NCBI GenBank assembly: GCA_937894725.1
Contig: CALAYL010000030.1
Coordinates: 1 to 13,967, forward strand
Length of the DNA stretch: 13,967 nucleotides
Source: an uncultured Bacteroidota bacterium
Lineage (GTDB): Bacteria; Bacteroidota; Bacteroidia; Chitinophagales; LD1
Direction of reading: 5' to 3'
The notes below the pieces were generated by a model that saw only the letters and a program-made list of their open reading frames with translations, searched no databases and was not told where the DNA came from. Below are positions 6,711-13,967 of this stretch, in pieces (positions within the stretch are counted from its first letter, which is position 1; each line of letters opens with the position of its first letter). The translations under genes and the position numbers were made by a program.

Positions 6711-6716
6711 TAACCT

Positions 6717-7199
6717 ATGGAACTAAAAGAAAATATAACCCAGTGGATAGCCCCCTATCTTGAAGAGCATGACTTGTTTTTGGTCGATATCAAAATACAA
6801 GGCGGCAAAAAAGTAGAGGTCTATGTAGATAGCGATACAGGCATAGCTGTAGGGCAATGTGTAGATATATCGCGCCTACTCGAAAACCATCTCGATGGCT
6901 CTGGTATGCTCTCCGAAAACTACACCCTTGATGTATCTTCGCCAGGCATGAGCAATCCGCTCGTAGTGCCTCGCCAGTACAAGCGCAGAATAGGACGCAC
7001 CTTCGATATAGTCAAAACAGATGGTACTGCACTAGCGTTGATTTTAGTAGGAGCAGATGATACAACGGCTACATTCAACACCATCGTAAAACCGAAAAAA
7101 AAGAAAAAAGGACAGCCCGAACAAGCAGAAGAGTTGCCTCAGACCCTTGTCATTCCTTATACTCAGATTAAAAAGGCCCTTATTCAAATCAAATGGTAA
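6717..7199 (+). CDS. rimP: Ribosome maturation factor RimP
   Basis: This 160-residue protein is the small-subunit assembly factor that helps 30S maturation in the cytoplasm. The family signature is clear: YTLDVSSPGMSNPL at about 67-80, preceded by an N-terminal alpha/beta domain (LVDIKIQGGKKVEVYVDSD) and followed by a C-terminal Sm-like domain starting around RRIGRTFDI. A lysine-rich insertion (PKKKKKGQPEQAEE, about 125-138) sits in the C-terminal domain, making the protein slightly longer than the usual 150 or so residues. It is the first gene of the rimP-nusA-infB group, a widely conserved order. The next gene starts 46 nt after its stop. It is transcribed from the promoter at 6654 through the leader hairpin. 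Confidence 0.93.
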   Translation: MELKENITQWIAPYLEEHDLFLVDIKIQGGKKVEVYVDSDTGIAVGQCVDISRLLENHLDGSGMLSENYTLDVSSPGMSNPLVVPRQYKRRIGRTFDIVKTDGTALALILVGADDTTATFNTIVKPKKKKKGQPEQAEELPQTLVIPYTQIKKALIQIKW

Positions 7200-7245
7200 T
7201 TCATTTTTTAAACATAAAATTCAATCATCTTCAAAACACAAGATT

Positions 7246-8565
7246 ATGAACAGTTTGGAACTCATAGACTCGTTTAGCGAGTTTAAAGACCTCAAAAACA
7301 TCGACCGTCCTACTATGATGAAAGTCCTCGAAGACGTGTTTCGTACTTTGCTCCGCAAAAAATATGGCGAAACAGACAACTTCGATATCATCGTAAACAC
7401 CGACAAAGGTGACCTTGAGATTTGGCAACGCAGAGAAATAGTAGAAGACGGAGAAGTAGAGGACAACATCACTCAGATTTCACTTTCGGATGCTCAAAAA
7501 ATCCAAGACGACTTTGAGATAGGCGAAGAAACATACGAAAAAATCGAGCTCGAAAGTTTTGGTCGTAGAAGTGTTTTGGCTGCTCGCCAAACGCTTGTAT
7601 CAAGAATTTTAGACCTCGAAAAAGATGAAACCTACAAAAAGTATAAAGATAAAATAGGCGAAATCGTAAGTGCTGAAGTATATCAAGTGTGGAAAAAAGA
7701 AGTATTGCTTTTGGACGAAGAGGGCAATGAACTTTTACTCCCTAAATCTGAACAAATCCGTACCGATTTTTACAAAAAAGGCGAGACAGTAAGAGGTGTA
7801 ATCGTGCGTGTAGATATGCGCAACGCATCGCCCGTTATCATCATGTCTCGTACAGATCCAGCTTTCTTAGCCAAGCTACTAGAGCAAGAAGTACCAGAGA
7901 TATTTGATGGTCTTATTGTAATCAAAAACATAGTACGCGAACCAGGCGAAAAAGCAAAAGTAGTAGTAGAGTCTTTTGACGACCGTATCGACCCAGTAGG
8001 AGCTTGTGTGGGTGTGAAAGGCTCGAGAATACACGGCATAGTGCGTGAATTGAAAAATGAAAACATCGATATTCTCAACTACACTTCCAACTTGAGTTTG
8101 ATGGTACAGCGTGCTTTAGCTCCCGCTAAAATCATATCGCTAGATATCAACCAAGATAAAAAACGCATCTCTGCCTATCTCGACCCTGATCAAATTTCAT
8201 TGGCCATAGGCAAGCGTGGCGTCAATATCAAATTGGCATCACGATTGGTAGGCTTTGAAATAGATGTGTATCGCGAAGCTGATGATGTGTATGAAGAAGG
8301 TGGGTTTGACATCGATCTCGAAGAGTTTGCAGATGAAATCGATCAGTGGATGCTCGATGAGCTCAAGAAAATAGGTTGCGACACCGCCCGCTCGGTACTA
8401 GCACTTTCGCAAGATGAGCTCGTGCGCAGAACAGACCTAGAAGAAGAGCACATCGAAGATATCCACAATATCCTCAGAGCAGAATTTGAGGAGCAAGAAG
8501 AAGAAAACAACGATAACGCTACTGAAAATACAGAGCCTACTGCCACCGAAGAGCAGGAAGCATAA
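7246..8565 (+). CDS. nusA: Transcription termination/antitermination factor NusA
   Basis: NusA binds RNA polymerase and nascent RNA and controls pausing, termination and antitermination. With the start at 7246 the protein has 439 residues. The N-terminal polymerase-binding domain covers about 1-130, the S1 domain about 136-202, KH1 has GVKGSR at 256-261, and KH2 has IGKRGVNIKLASRL at 321-334. A helix-hairpin-like acidic C-terminal region (about 365-412) ends in an acidic tail. The same frame stays open upstream to 7147, but those 33 residues overlap rimP and do not resemble NusA, whereas MNSLELIDSF fits the Bacteroidota NusA N-terminus. It lies 46 nt after rimP. A hairpin and a new promoter follow it before infB. 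Confidence 0.95.
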   Translation: MNSLELIDSFSEFKDLKNIDRPTMMKVLEDVFRTLLRKKYGETDNFDIIVNTDKGDLEIWQRREIVEDGEVEDNITQISLSDAQKIQDDFEIGEETYEKIELESFGRRSVLAARQTLVSRILDLEKDETYKKYKDKIGEIVSAEVYQVWKKEVLLLDEEGNELLLPKSEQIRTDFYKKGETVRGVIVRVDMRNASPVIIMSRTDPAFLAKLLEQEVPEIFDGLIVIKNIVREPGEKAKVVVESFDDRIDPVGACVGVKGSRIHGIVRELKNENIDILNYTSNLSLMVQRALAPAKIISLDINQDKKRISAYLDPDQISLAIGKRGVNIKLASRLVGFEIDVYREADDVYEEGGFDIDLEEFADEIDQWMLDELKKIGCDTARSVLALSQDELVRRTDLEEEHIEDIHNILRAEFEEQEEENNDNATENTEPTATEEQEA

Positions 8566-8574
8566 AATACAATA

Positions 8575-8606
8575 GCTGTAAGGCTAAAACTTTACAGCCT
8601 TGTTTT
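8575..8606 (+). terminator. Weak hairpins after nusA, possible partial terminator
   Basis: Two mutually exclusive stems can form: GCTGTAA (8575-8581) with TTACAGC (8592-8598), or AAGGCT (8580-8585) with AGCCTT (8596-8601). TTGTTTT follows. Both stems are short, so this is at best a leaky terminator that separates nusA from infB levels. Confidence 0.35.
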
Positions 8607-8607
8607 G

Positions 8608-8615
8608 TATATTTG
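8608..8615 (+). promoter_or_regulatory. Internal -7 box for infB
   Basis: TATATTTG matches TAnnTTTG exactly and lies 43 bp before the infB start, giving a leader of roughly 40 nt. The surrounding 18 bases (8600-8617) are identical to those at the regulator-cassette promoter (1374-1391). infB can therefore probably be transcribed independently of rimP and nusA. Confidence 0.58.
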
Positions 8616-8658
8616 AGTGTTTTTAGAAGGGTAAAAGAAAAAAGGAAATAAAAGAAAT

Positions 8659-11433
8659 ATGAGTGAATTGAAGGCTATCCGATTGCCAAAAGCAGCAACT
8701 ACCTATAATGTGGGTACTGACCACATTATTGAGGAGCTCAAGCGCAATGGATTTACCGTTGAAAACAACCCAAATACTAAGCTCCTACCAGAAATGGTAG
8801 CGGTGCTCGAAAAGGCATTTAACAAAGATAAGGCTATCAAAGCAGCAGCTGATGATAAGGTATTGGACAAGCCAGAAAACAAAACACTCGAACTCACTAC
8901 CGAAATACCACTTACGGTAACTAAAAAAGAGGCCGAAGAGGATGTAGTACTCATCAAATCAAACAAGGTAATAGCGCCTGAAGAGCCTGCAAAAATCACG
9001 CCTGCTACGCCCACGCCTACGCCTCCTGTAGTTTCTACTCCCACTATTACAGAAGATGATAAAATAGAGCGCATAGTAGCACCTAAGCTAGATGGCCCTA
9101 AAGTGGTAGGCAAACTAGATTTAGACAAACCTAAAAAAGTAGAGAAGCCTAAAGAAGAAGCACCAAAGAAGGTAGAGCAGAAACCTGTAGTCGAAGAAAA
9201 ACCTAGAAAAAGAGAAGCGCCAAAGCAAATGAGCATGGATGCACCTCCTATGGTACAAGAAATACTCCGTAGCAAACCCGCTGAAGATGAACCAGACTAC
9301 CTCAAAACAAAGCGTGTGGCTCTCGAAGGCACTAAGGTGCTAGGTAAAATAGAACTAAAAGAAGAGAAAAAACCCGCCCCTAAACAAGATGAAAAACGGG
9401 TACGCAAGCGTATAGAAAAACCAAAACGAGAGCGTGTAAGCGGCCCAGGTACAGGAAGTGATAGACCACCTTTTGATAGAAATAATAGAAATAGAGGCAA
9501 GGATGGCCCTCGCACCAATGAAGCGCCAAAAGAGATAACCGAAAAGGAAATCGAAGACAAAATCAAGGCCACCATGTCCAAGATACAGGCCATGACGAGT
9601 AAAAGCGACAGGTCTAAAATGCGTAGAGAAAAGCGTGAAGCTATCAACGAAAAGAAACAAACCGAACTTGACAACGCAGAAACAGGCAAGCTACAAGTCA
9701 CTGAATTTATCTCAGTGAGTGAGTTGGCTAGCTTGATGGGTATTTCGGCTACTGAAATCATCAAAACCTGTATGGGTATAGGCGTTATCGTTTCAATCAA
9801 TCAGCGACTCGATGCCGAAATCATAGAACTTGTTTGTAATGACAAAGGTTTTGAAGTAGAGTTTATTTCTGCACAAGACCAAACAGGTTTTGAAGAGCTT
9901 GTTGATACTGCCGAAGACCTTATACCTCGTGCACCTATCGTTACCATCATGGGTCACGTAGATCATGGTAAGACCTCTCTACTCGATTATATCCGAAATG
10001 CTAATGTAGTATCGAAAGAAGCGGGAGGTATCACACAGCACATCGGTGCATATGAAGTATTGACCCCTAGTGGTAAAAAAATCACCTTCCTCGATACCCC
10101 AGGTCACGAAGCCTTTACGGCCATGCGTGCGAGAGGTGCAAAAGTAACCGATATAGCCGTGATTGTAATCGCAGCAGATGATGCCGTGATGCCACAGACC
10201 AAAGAAGCCATCAACCACGCACAGTCTGCGGGTGTACCAATGATTTTTGCCTTCAATAAGATGGATAAAGATGGGGCAAATCCAGAAAAAATAAAAGAGC
10301 AATTGGCCGCAATGAACATTCTCGTAGAAGACTGGGGCGGTAAATATCAATCGCAAGAAATTTCTGCAAAAAAAGGTATCAATATTGATTCCCTCTTAGA
10401 CAAAATACTTCTCGAAGCCGAAGTACTCGACCTCAAGGCCAATCCTAATCGCGTTGCCAATGGCTCTATTATAGAAGCCTCTCTCGACAAAGGTCGTGGA
10501 TTTACCACTACCCTACTCGTACAGGGAGGTACCCTCAAATTAGGCGATACTATCGTAGCTGGCCCTTACTTTGGTAAAGTAAAAGCGATGTACGACCATA
10601 CCGCCAACAAACCGAAAGCCGTAGGCCCATCTGTAGCGGTACAGGTACTAGGGCTAAATGGAGCTCCTCAAGCGGGCGAGTTATTTAGAGTGTTTGAAAA
10701 TGATCAAGAAGCCAAGATACTAGCGCAAAAACGTGCACAAATAGAAAGGGAAATCGGTATTCGTACCAAAAAACATATCACCCTCGAAGAAATTGGAAGA
10801 CGTCTGGCATTAGGCAATTTCAAAGAACTCAATCTTATCCTCAAAGGAGACGTGGATGGCTCTGTAGAAGCATTGGCAGACTCATTGCAACAACTCAGTA
10901 CTACCGAGATACAAGTCAATATCCTCCACAAAGGTGTGGGTCAAATCTCCGAGTCGGATGTCTTGCTCGCTACCGCTTCTGATGCCATCGTGATAGGATT
11001 TAACGTACGCCCTTCGCTCAATGCTAAAAAGATAGCCGAAGCAGAAAATATAGAAATCAAGCTTTACTCTATTATCTACAACGCTATAGAAGAAATCAAA
11101 GCAGCAATGGAAGGTCTTCTAGAGCCTACTATCGAAGAAAAAATCATCGGTAACCTTGAAGTTAGAGAGGTGTTTAATATTACCAAGGTGGGTACAATTG
11201 CGGGTTGCTTCGTGAAAGAAGGAAAGATCGTACGTCAATCAAAAGTACGTATCATCCGCGATGGTATTGTAACACATACCGGCTCATTGAGTGCGCTCAA
11301 ACGTTTCAAAGATGACGTTAAAGATGTAAGTACAGGTATGGATTGCGGTGTGCAAATAAAAGACTACCAAAATATTCTGGTAGGCGATAATATTGAAGTG
11401 TTTGAAGAAATAGAAATCCAACGTAAACTCTAG
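8659..11433 (+). CDS. infB: Translation initiation factor IF-2
   Basis: IF-2 is the GTPase that brings initiator fMet-tRNA to the 30S subunit and promotes 50S joining. In this 924-residue protein the GTPase motifs are all intact: GHVDHGKT at 432-439, GGITQHIGAYEV (switch I), DTPGH at 479-483, NKMD at 533-536 and SAKKG at 569-573. An N-terminal helical domain (LPKAATTYNVGTDHIIEELKRNG) precedes a long charged linker, about residues 55-340, rich in Lys, Glu and Pro with a short TPTPTPP run. The C-terminal domains II, III and IV follow, including the fMet-tRNA-binding region near the end (IRDGIVTHTGSLSALKRFKDDV). The long linker is usual for Bacteroidota. The gene has its own promoter, and the FKBP gene starts 29 nt after its stop. 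Confidence 0.97.
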   Translation: MSELKAIRLPKAATTYNVGTDHIIEELKRNGFTVENNPNTKLLPEMVAVLEKAFNKDKAIKAAADDKVLDKPENKTLELTTEIPLTVTKKEAEEDVVLIKSNKVIAPEEPAKITPATPTPTPPVVSTPTITEDDKIERIVAPKLDGPKVVGKLDLDKPKKVEKPKEEAPKKVEQKPVVEEKPRKREAPKQMSMDAPPMVQEILRSKPAEDEPDYLKTKRVALEGTKVLGKIELKEEKKPAPKQDEKRVRKRIEKPKRERVSGPGTGSDRPPFDRNNRNRGKDGPRTNEAPKEITEKEIEDKIKATMSKIQAMTSKSDRSKMRREKREAINEKKQTELDNAETGKLQVTEFISVSELASLMGISATEIIKTCMGIGVIVSINQRLDAEIIELVCNDKGFEVEFISAQDQTGFEELVDTAEDLIPRAPIVTIMGHVDHGKTSLLDYIRNANVVSKEAGGITQHIGAYEVLTPSGKKITFLDTPGHEAFTAMRARGAKVTDIAVIVIAADDAVMPQTKEAINHAQSAGVPMIFAFNKMDKDGANPEKIKEQLAAMNILVEDWGGKYQSQEISAKKGINIDSLLDKILLEAEVLDLKANPNRVANGSIIEASLDKGRGFTTTLLVQGGTLKLGDTIVAGPYFGKVKAMYDHTANKPKAVGPSVAVQVLGLNGAPQAGELFRVFENDQEAKILAQKRAQIEREIGIRTKKHITLEEIGRRLALGNFKELNLILKGDVDGSVEALADSLQQLSTTEIQVNILHKGVGQISESDVLLATASDAIVIGFNVRPSLNAKKIAEAENIEIKLYSIIYNAIEEIKAAMEGLLEPTIEEKIIGNLEVREVFNITKVGTIAGCFVKEGKIVRQSKVRIIRDGIVTHTGSLSALKRFKDDVKDVSTGMDCGVQIKDYQNILVGDNIEVFEEIEIQRKL

Positions 11434-11462
11434 TCTCTTTTTACTAAATATAAATCAACAAC

Positions 11463-11969
11463 ATGGCAGTAGCACCAAACAAGGTAGTCACCATATCCTA
11501 CCAACTTAAAACCGAGCCAAACGGCCCTATTATGGACGAAGCTCCAAAGCATGATCCCTATGAGTTTTTATGCGGCTTTGGCAATCTCTTAGAAAAATTT
11601 GAGGATAATCTCCAAGGTTTAGAAATTGGAAAAACATTTGAGTTTATTCTCACACCAGAAGAGGGTTATGGAGAATTTGAGCAAGAAGCCATTATCCAAA
11701 TGCAAAAATCTGATTTTGTACTTGACGGTCAAGATGCTTCAGAGATGATTACACTTGGCAATATCATTCCATTGCAAGATCAAAATGGACACACTTTTCA
11801 AGGCCGTATTACCGCTGTAGGCGATACAGATGTAACTATTGATATGAATCATCCTTTTGCAGGAAAACATCTCCATTTTTCGGGCGAAGTGCTCGGTATC
11901 AGAGAGGCGCATCAAAGTGAGTTAGAACACGGTCACATTCACCATGGTGGCGATCATAGCCATCATTAA
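11463..11969 (+). CDS. slyD: SlyD-like FKBP-type peptidyl-prolyl isomerase
   Basis: This 168-residue cytoplasmic protein has the SlyD layout: an FKBP domain split by an insert-in-flap chaperone domain. The N-terminal strand VVTISYQLKT, then GFGNLLEKFEDNLQGLEIG and TPEEGYGE, and the late NHPFAGKHLHFSGEV motif (129-143) are typical. The C-terminal tail is histidine-rich (8 His among the last 13 residues), as in metal-binding SlyD proteins that deliver nickel or buffer metals. It should catalyse cis-trans isomerisation at proline and act as a folding chaperone. It is 29 nt downstream of infB, so probably shares its transcript, and is closed by a strong terminator. The gene symbol follows the family, not a proven orthology. 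Confidence 0.9.
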   Translation: MAVAPNKVVTISYQLKTEPNGPIMDEAPKHDPYEFLCGFGNLLEKFEDNLQGLEIGKTFEFILTPEEGYGEFEQEAIIQMQKSDFVLDGQDASEMITLGNIIPLQDQNGHTFQGRITAVGDTDVTIDMNHPFAGKHLHFSGEVLGIREAHQSELEHGHIHHGGDHSHH

Positions 11970-11978
11970 TCTTATTTC

Positions 11979-12013
11979 AAAAGCCACTTTCTAGTGGCTT
12001 TTTTTTGTTTTTA
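11979..12013 (+). terminator. Strong intrinsic terminator after the FKBP gene
   Basis: AAAAGCCACT (11979-11988) pairs perfectly with AGTGGCTTTT (11993-12002) around a TTCT loop, giving a 10-bp stem followed by TTTTGTTTTT. It ends the transcript that contains infB and the isomerase gene. Confidence 0.9.
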
Positions 12014-12060
12014 TAACCTACTTAGCTTTTACCAAAAATTGATAAAATGGGGAAAGCAAT

Positions 12061-12104
12061 TTTACATAGCGTAAAATGTAAGTTAAATTTACATGTTTAA
12101 ACAT
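12061..12104. promoter_or_regulatory. Cluster of inverted repeats upstream of the pirin gene
   Basis: Over 44 bp there are two copies of TTTACAT (12061-12067 and 12088-12094). TTTAC and GTAAA face each other at 12061-12075, ATGTAA and TTACAT at 12076-12094, and ATGTTTAAACAT at 12093-12104 is a perfect palindrome. The cluster ends 7 bp before the pirin ATG, where a bound regulator would control the gene. No exact TAnnTTTG box lies here; the nearest weak match, TAGCTTTT, is at 12023. Confidence 0.45.
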
Positions 12105-12111
12105 ATAAACT

Positions 12112-12822
12112 ATGGAAACATTCCTTTTTTCAGCAGAATCAAGAGGCACAGCCGACTATGGTTGGCTCAAAGCGAATTACTCCTTTTCGTTCTCAAACTA
12201 TCATGACCCAGAAAAGATACATTTCGGAAAACTTCGCGTATTGAACGAAGATACAATAGCTCCAAATATGGGCTTTGGCACTCACCCCCATAGCAATATG
12301 GAAATTATCACCATTCCGCTCTCAGGTAGTCTGAAACATCGAGACAGTATGGGTAATGAATCTGTGATAACGGCAGGCGAAGTACAGGTGATGAGCGCAG
12401 GTACTGGAGTGGAACATGCAGAACACAACGCAAGTAAAACGGAAGCACTTCACCTACTCCAAATCTGGGTTTTTGCAGATAAGGATGGACACAGACCCCA
12501 CTATGACCAAAAGCAACTACCTAAAGAAAAAATGAACAATCAGTTGTTTACGTTCTTACAACCAATAGCTAGTGAGGAAACTGTATCCATACATCAAAAC
12601 GCATTTTTCAGCTTAGGAGAATGGGACAAAGAAGAAGATCTAAATTACTCGCTTTTCGATAAAGATAATGGAGTCTATGCCTTCTTAATAGCAGGCGAAG
12701 CAGAAATAGCAGAGCAATCAGTACACGAAAAGGACGCAGTAGGCATAATGTATGCAGAAGATTTTTCAATAAAAGTAAAACCAGGAACTAAACTTTTACT
12801 ACTTGAAGTGCCTATGCGATAA
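12112..12822 (+). CDS. Pirin family protein (bicupin, possible quercetinase type)
   Basis: This 236-residue protein is a pirin of the short, YhhW-like bacterial class. The metal site is intact: His58 and His60 in GTHPHSNME, then His102 and Glu104 in GTGVEHAEHN. The second cupin half (about 150-236) lacks ligands, as is usual. Several bacterial pirins cleave the flavonol quercetin with oxygen; others act as redox-linked regulators, so the substrate here is open. The gene stands alone after the FKBP terminator, with a set of inverted repeats just before its start. Its stop codon touches the stop codon of the convergent transporter gene with no base between them. Confidence 0.92.
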   Translation: METFLFSAESRGTADYGWLKANYSFSFSNYHDPEKIHFGKLRVLNEDTIAPNMGFGTHPHSNMEIITIPLSGSLKHRDSMGNESVITAGEVQVMSAGTGVEHAEHNASKTEALHLLQIWVFADKDGHRPHYDQKQLPKEKMNNQLFTFLQPIASEETVSIHQNAFFSLGEWDKEEDLNYSLFDKDNGVYAFLIAGEAEIAEQSVHEKDAVGIMYAEDFSIKVKPGTKLLLLEVPMR

Positions 12823-13710
12823 CTAGGTGGTAGCCGTTTTTTTGCCCACAAAATATACGCCTGCTAATATCAGCACCACGCCTATACCTTGTACTGGACG
12901 GAAAGTTTCACCATCGAGCACGCCTAGCAAAATAGCTACAATAGGAATGAGGTAGGTAACCGAAGCGGCAAAAAGCGCATCAGTGCGCTGTACAAGTTTG
13001 TAAAAGATAAGCCATGCAAGCACAGTGCCAAAGACGGCTAAAAATAAAATACCAGAAAAGGAATAAAGACCATTGGGTGTTTCCAGTACTTTTTGTGGCA
13101 AGCCAATAGCTATAGTGATAACAAGCGAAGGCATTCCCATAAAAAACATAGCCAATGCAGTAACATACATCGCATTCACATTAGGGAAAAACTGCTTTAC
13201 AAAATTTGAATTGGTGCCATAGCAAAAGGTAGCCACTACCGAGAGCAAAGCATAGGCAGAAAGTCCTAAATCAAAACCGTATCTGCCCACTACAAGTACA
13301 AATGCACCCATAAATCCCATAATCACACCGAGCCATTTGATACGGGTAATCTGTGTGCCAAAAAAGTAAATACCCGTAATGACCGTAAACAAGGGTGAAA
13401 GTGAATTGATAATACCGTTGATAGAACTATTGATGTGCGTAGTAGAAAAAGCAAATAAAAACACAGGCAATCCAGTGCCCAGTATGCCAGCAATCAAAAT
13501 ACGTGGATAGAGTTTTGTGTCTATTGCTTTTAAAGCCATAAAAAGAAAGGGCAGCGTAGCTAGAAAAGAGAGTGAGAGGCGTAGCAATCCCAACTCAATA
13601 GGGGTGAAGGCGATAAGTGCTTTTTTGATAAGAACATACGAACTACCCCAAATAATCGTAAGGAAACCTAATAGGAGCCAGTTGGTAAAGTCGGGAGTGG
13701 ATTTTTGCAT
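12823..13710 (-). CDS. EamA/DMT-family membrane transporter
   Basis: This 295-residue protein has about ten hydrophobic membrane segments in two EamA repeats, beginning with LLLGFLTIIWGSSYVLIKKAL and the second repeat near SAYALLSVVATFCYGTNSNFV. The conserved tail of the last loop (VTYLIPIVAILLGVLDGE) is typical of drug/metabolite exporters of the RhaT/YdcZ-like group. The substrate cannot be told from sequence; amino acid or metabolite export is common in the family. I choose the ATG at 13710. The frame can be extended by three codons to a TTG at 13719, but that is a poor start for this lineage. The gene follows the BatC-like stop by 27 nt on the same strand and may share its transcript. Confidence 0.92.
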   Translation of the reverse strand: MQKSTPDFTNWLLLGFLTIIWGSSYVLIKKALIAFTPIELGLLRLSLSFLATLPFLFMALKAIDTKLYPRILIAGILGTGLPVFLFAFSTTHINSSINGIINSLSPLFTVITGIYFFGTQITRIKWLGVIMGFMGAFVLVVGRYGFDLGLSAYALLSVVATFCYGTNSNFVKQFFPNVNAMYVTALAMFFMGMPSLVITIAIGLPQKVLETPNGLYSFSGILFLAVFGTVLAWLIFYKLVQRTDALFAASVTYLIPIVAILLGVLDGETFRPVQGIGVVLILAGVYFVGKKTATT

Positions 13711-13737
13711 GAGGTGCAAAGAAAAGAAAAAGTACGA

Positions 13738-13967
13738 CTACCAATCTTTTTCTATTTTCACTTCAACAGGTCTGCCTTCCTTTTTCTGCATTTTTTCATT
13801 CGTTTTTTGCTCTTCGTTTTGCAGGGCTTGGAGGAGTTTTTCGGCAGCCTCTTTCGACAGCTTGGGTTTTTGCGATTGATTCTCCTTTTTTTCGTCTTTG
13901 TTGTCTTGCTGGTCTTTATTGTCTCCTTCTTTGTTTTGCTCTTGCTTATCGTCCTTTTTGTCTTGTT
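13738..13967 (-). CDS. C-terminal end of a BatC-like (TPR, aerotolerance) protein, partial
   Basis: The gene runs off the right edge, and only about 75 C-terminal residues are present. Reading leftward they start as a Gln/Asp/Lys/Asn-rich low-complexity stretch (about 30 residues). Then comes LSKEAAEKLLQALQNEEQKT, and the chain ends in VEVKIEKDW. This combination of a charged hydrophilic linker, the LSKEAAE-LLQAL helix and a terminal KDW is what I recall from BatC proteins of the Bacteroidota bat (aerotolerance) operon, where TPR repeats precede it. The TPR part is outside the window, so the assignment rests on the tail alone. If correct, the rest of the bat operon, including von Willebrand-domain proteins, should lie further right. 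Confidence 0.68.
   Translation of the reverse strand, partial: QDKKDDKQEQNKEGDNKDQQDNKDEKKENQSQKPKLSKEAAEKLLQALQNEEQKTNEKMQKKEGRPVEVKIEKDW

Noticed and set aside
7147..7245. Upstream extension of nusA into rimP
   Set aside because: The added 33 residues overlap rimP, do not look like a NusA N-terminus, and the ATG at 7246 gives the expected start.
8703..9800. Long open frames on the minus strand opposite infB
   Set aside because: They are antisense to the Lys/Glu-rich IF-2 linker. Their products are Ser/Leu/Phe-rich with no recognisable domain, as expected from the complement of that codon use.
13711..13719. TTG start three codons upstream for the EamA transporter
   Set aside because: The in-frame ATG at 13710 gives a normal N-terminus, and TTG starts are uncommon in this lineage.
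13800..13967. Possible short tandem repeat or CRISPR-like array at the right edge
   Set aside because: The apparent repetition is low-complexity coding for a Gln/Asp/Lys-rich linker, with no fixed unit or spacer length.

Overview
The window comes from a Bacteroidota chromosome. The evidence is the conserved rimP-nusA-infB order, a long lysine/glutamate-rich IF-2, a C-terminal fragment resembling the BatC aerotolerance protein, few Shine-Dalgarno sequences, and several exact copies of the Bacteroidota -7 promoter box (TAnnTTTG). I see no tRNA, rRNA, CRISPR array or insertion sequence.

Left part (67-6509), accessory signalling and conflict genes. Read on the minus strand from the right, a PP2C protein phosphatase, a membrane Ser/Thr kinase and a RES-domain protein (a family that includes NAD+-consuming toxins) follow each other with only 4 nt between genes. 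A 76-residue acidic protein comes next. A minus-strand gene at the far left encodes an FHA phosphothreonine-binding domain, one membrane segment and a trypsin-like protease. Between these blocks, on the plus strand, lies a two-gene cassette (1394-2597): a winged-helix regulator overlapping a nucleotidyltransferase, which looks like a toxin-antitoxin module. It is preceded by a perfect 26-bp palindrome. The cassette and the FHA-protease gene diverge from a 97-bp intergenic region in which both -7 boxes sit 4-5 nt from the start codons, which suggests leaderless mRNAs.

Centre (6654-12010), translation and transcription housekeeping. rimP, nusA, infB and a SlyD-like FKBP prolyl isomerase run on the plus strand from a consensus promoter. 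A strong GC hairpin lies in the rimP leader, a second promoter precedes infB, and a clear intrinsic terminator follows the isomerase gene.

Right part (12112-13967). A pirin gene converges with no intergenic base on an EamA-type transporter gene. Upstream of the transporter on the same strand is the C-terminal end of a BatC-like protein, cut by the window edge.

Genes working together: the kinase and phosphatase probably set a phosphorylation state, and the FHA domain is the natural reader of phosphothreonine. The RES protein, joined to them by very tight spacing, is the natural effector. A phospho-controlled NAD+-depleting defence or stress system is the most interesting reading, but it is inference. 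The longest gene-free stretch is 6510-6716 (207 bp), described below. Bases 1-66 hold no gene that I can support.
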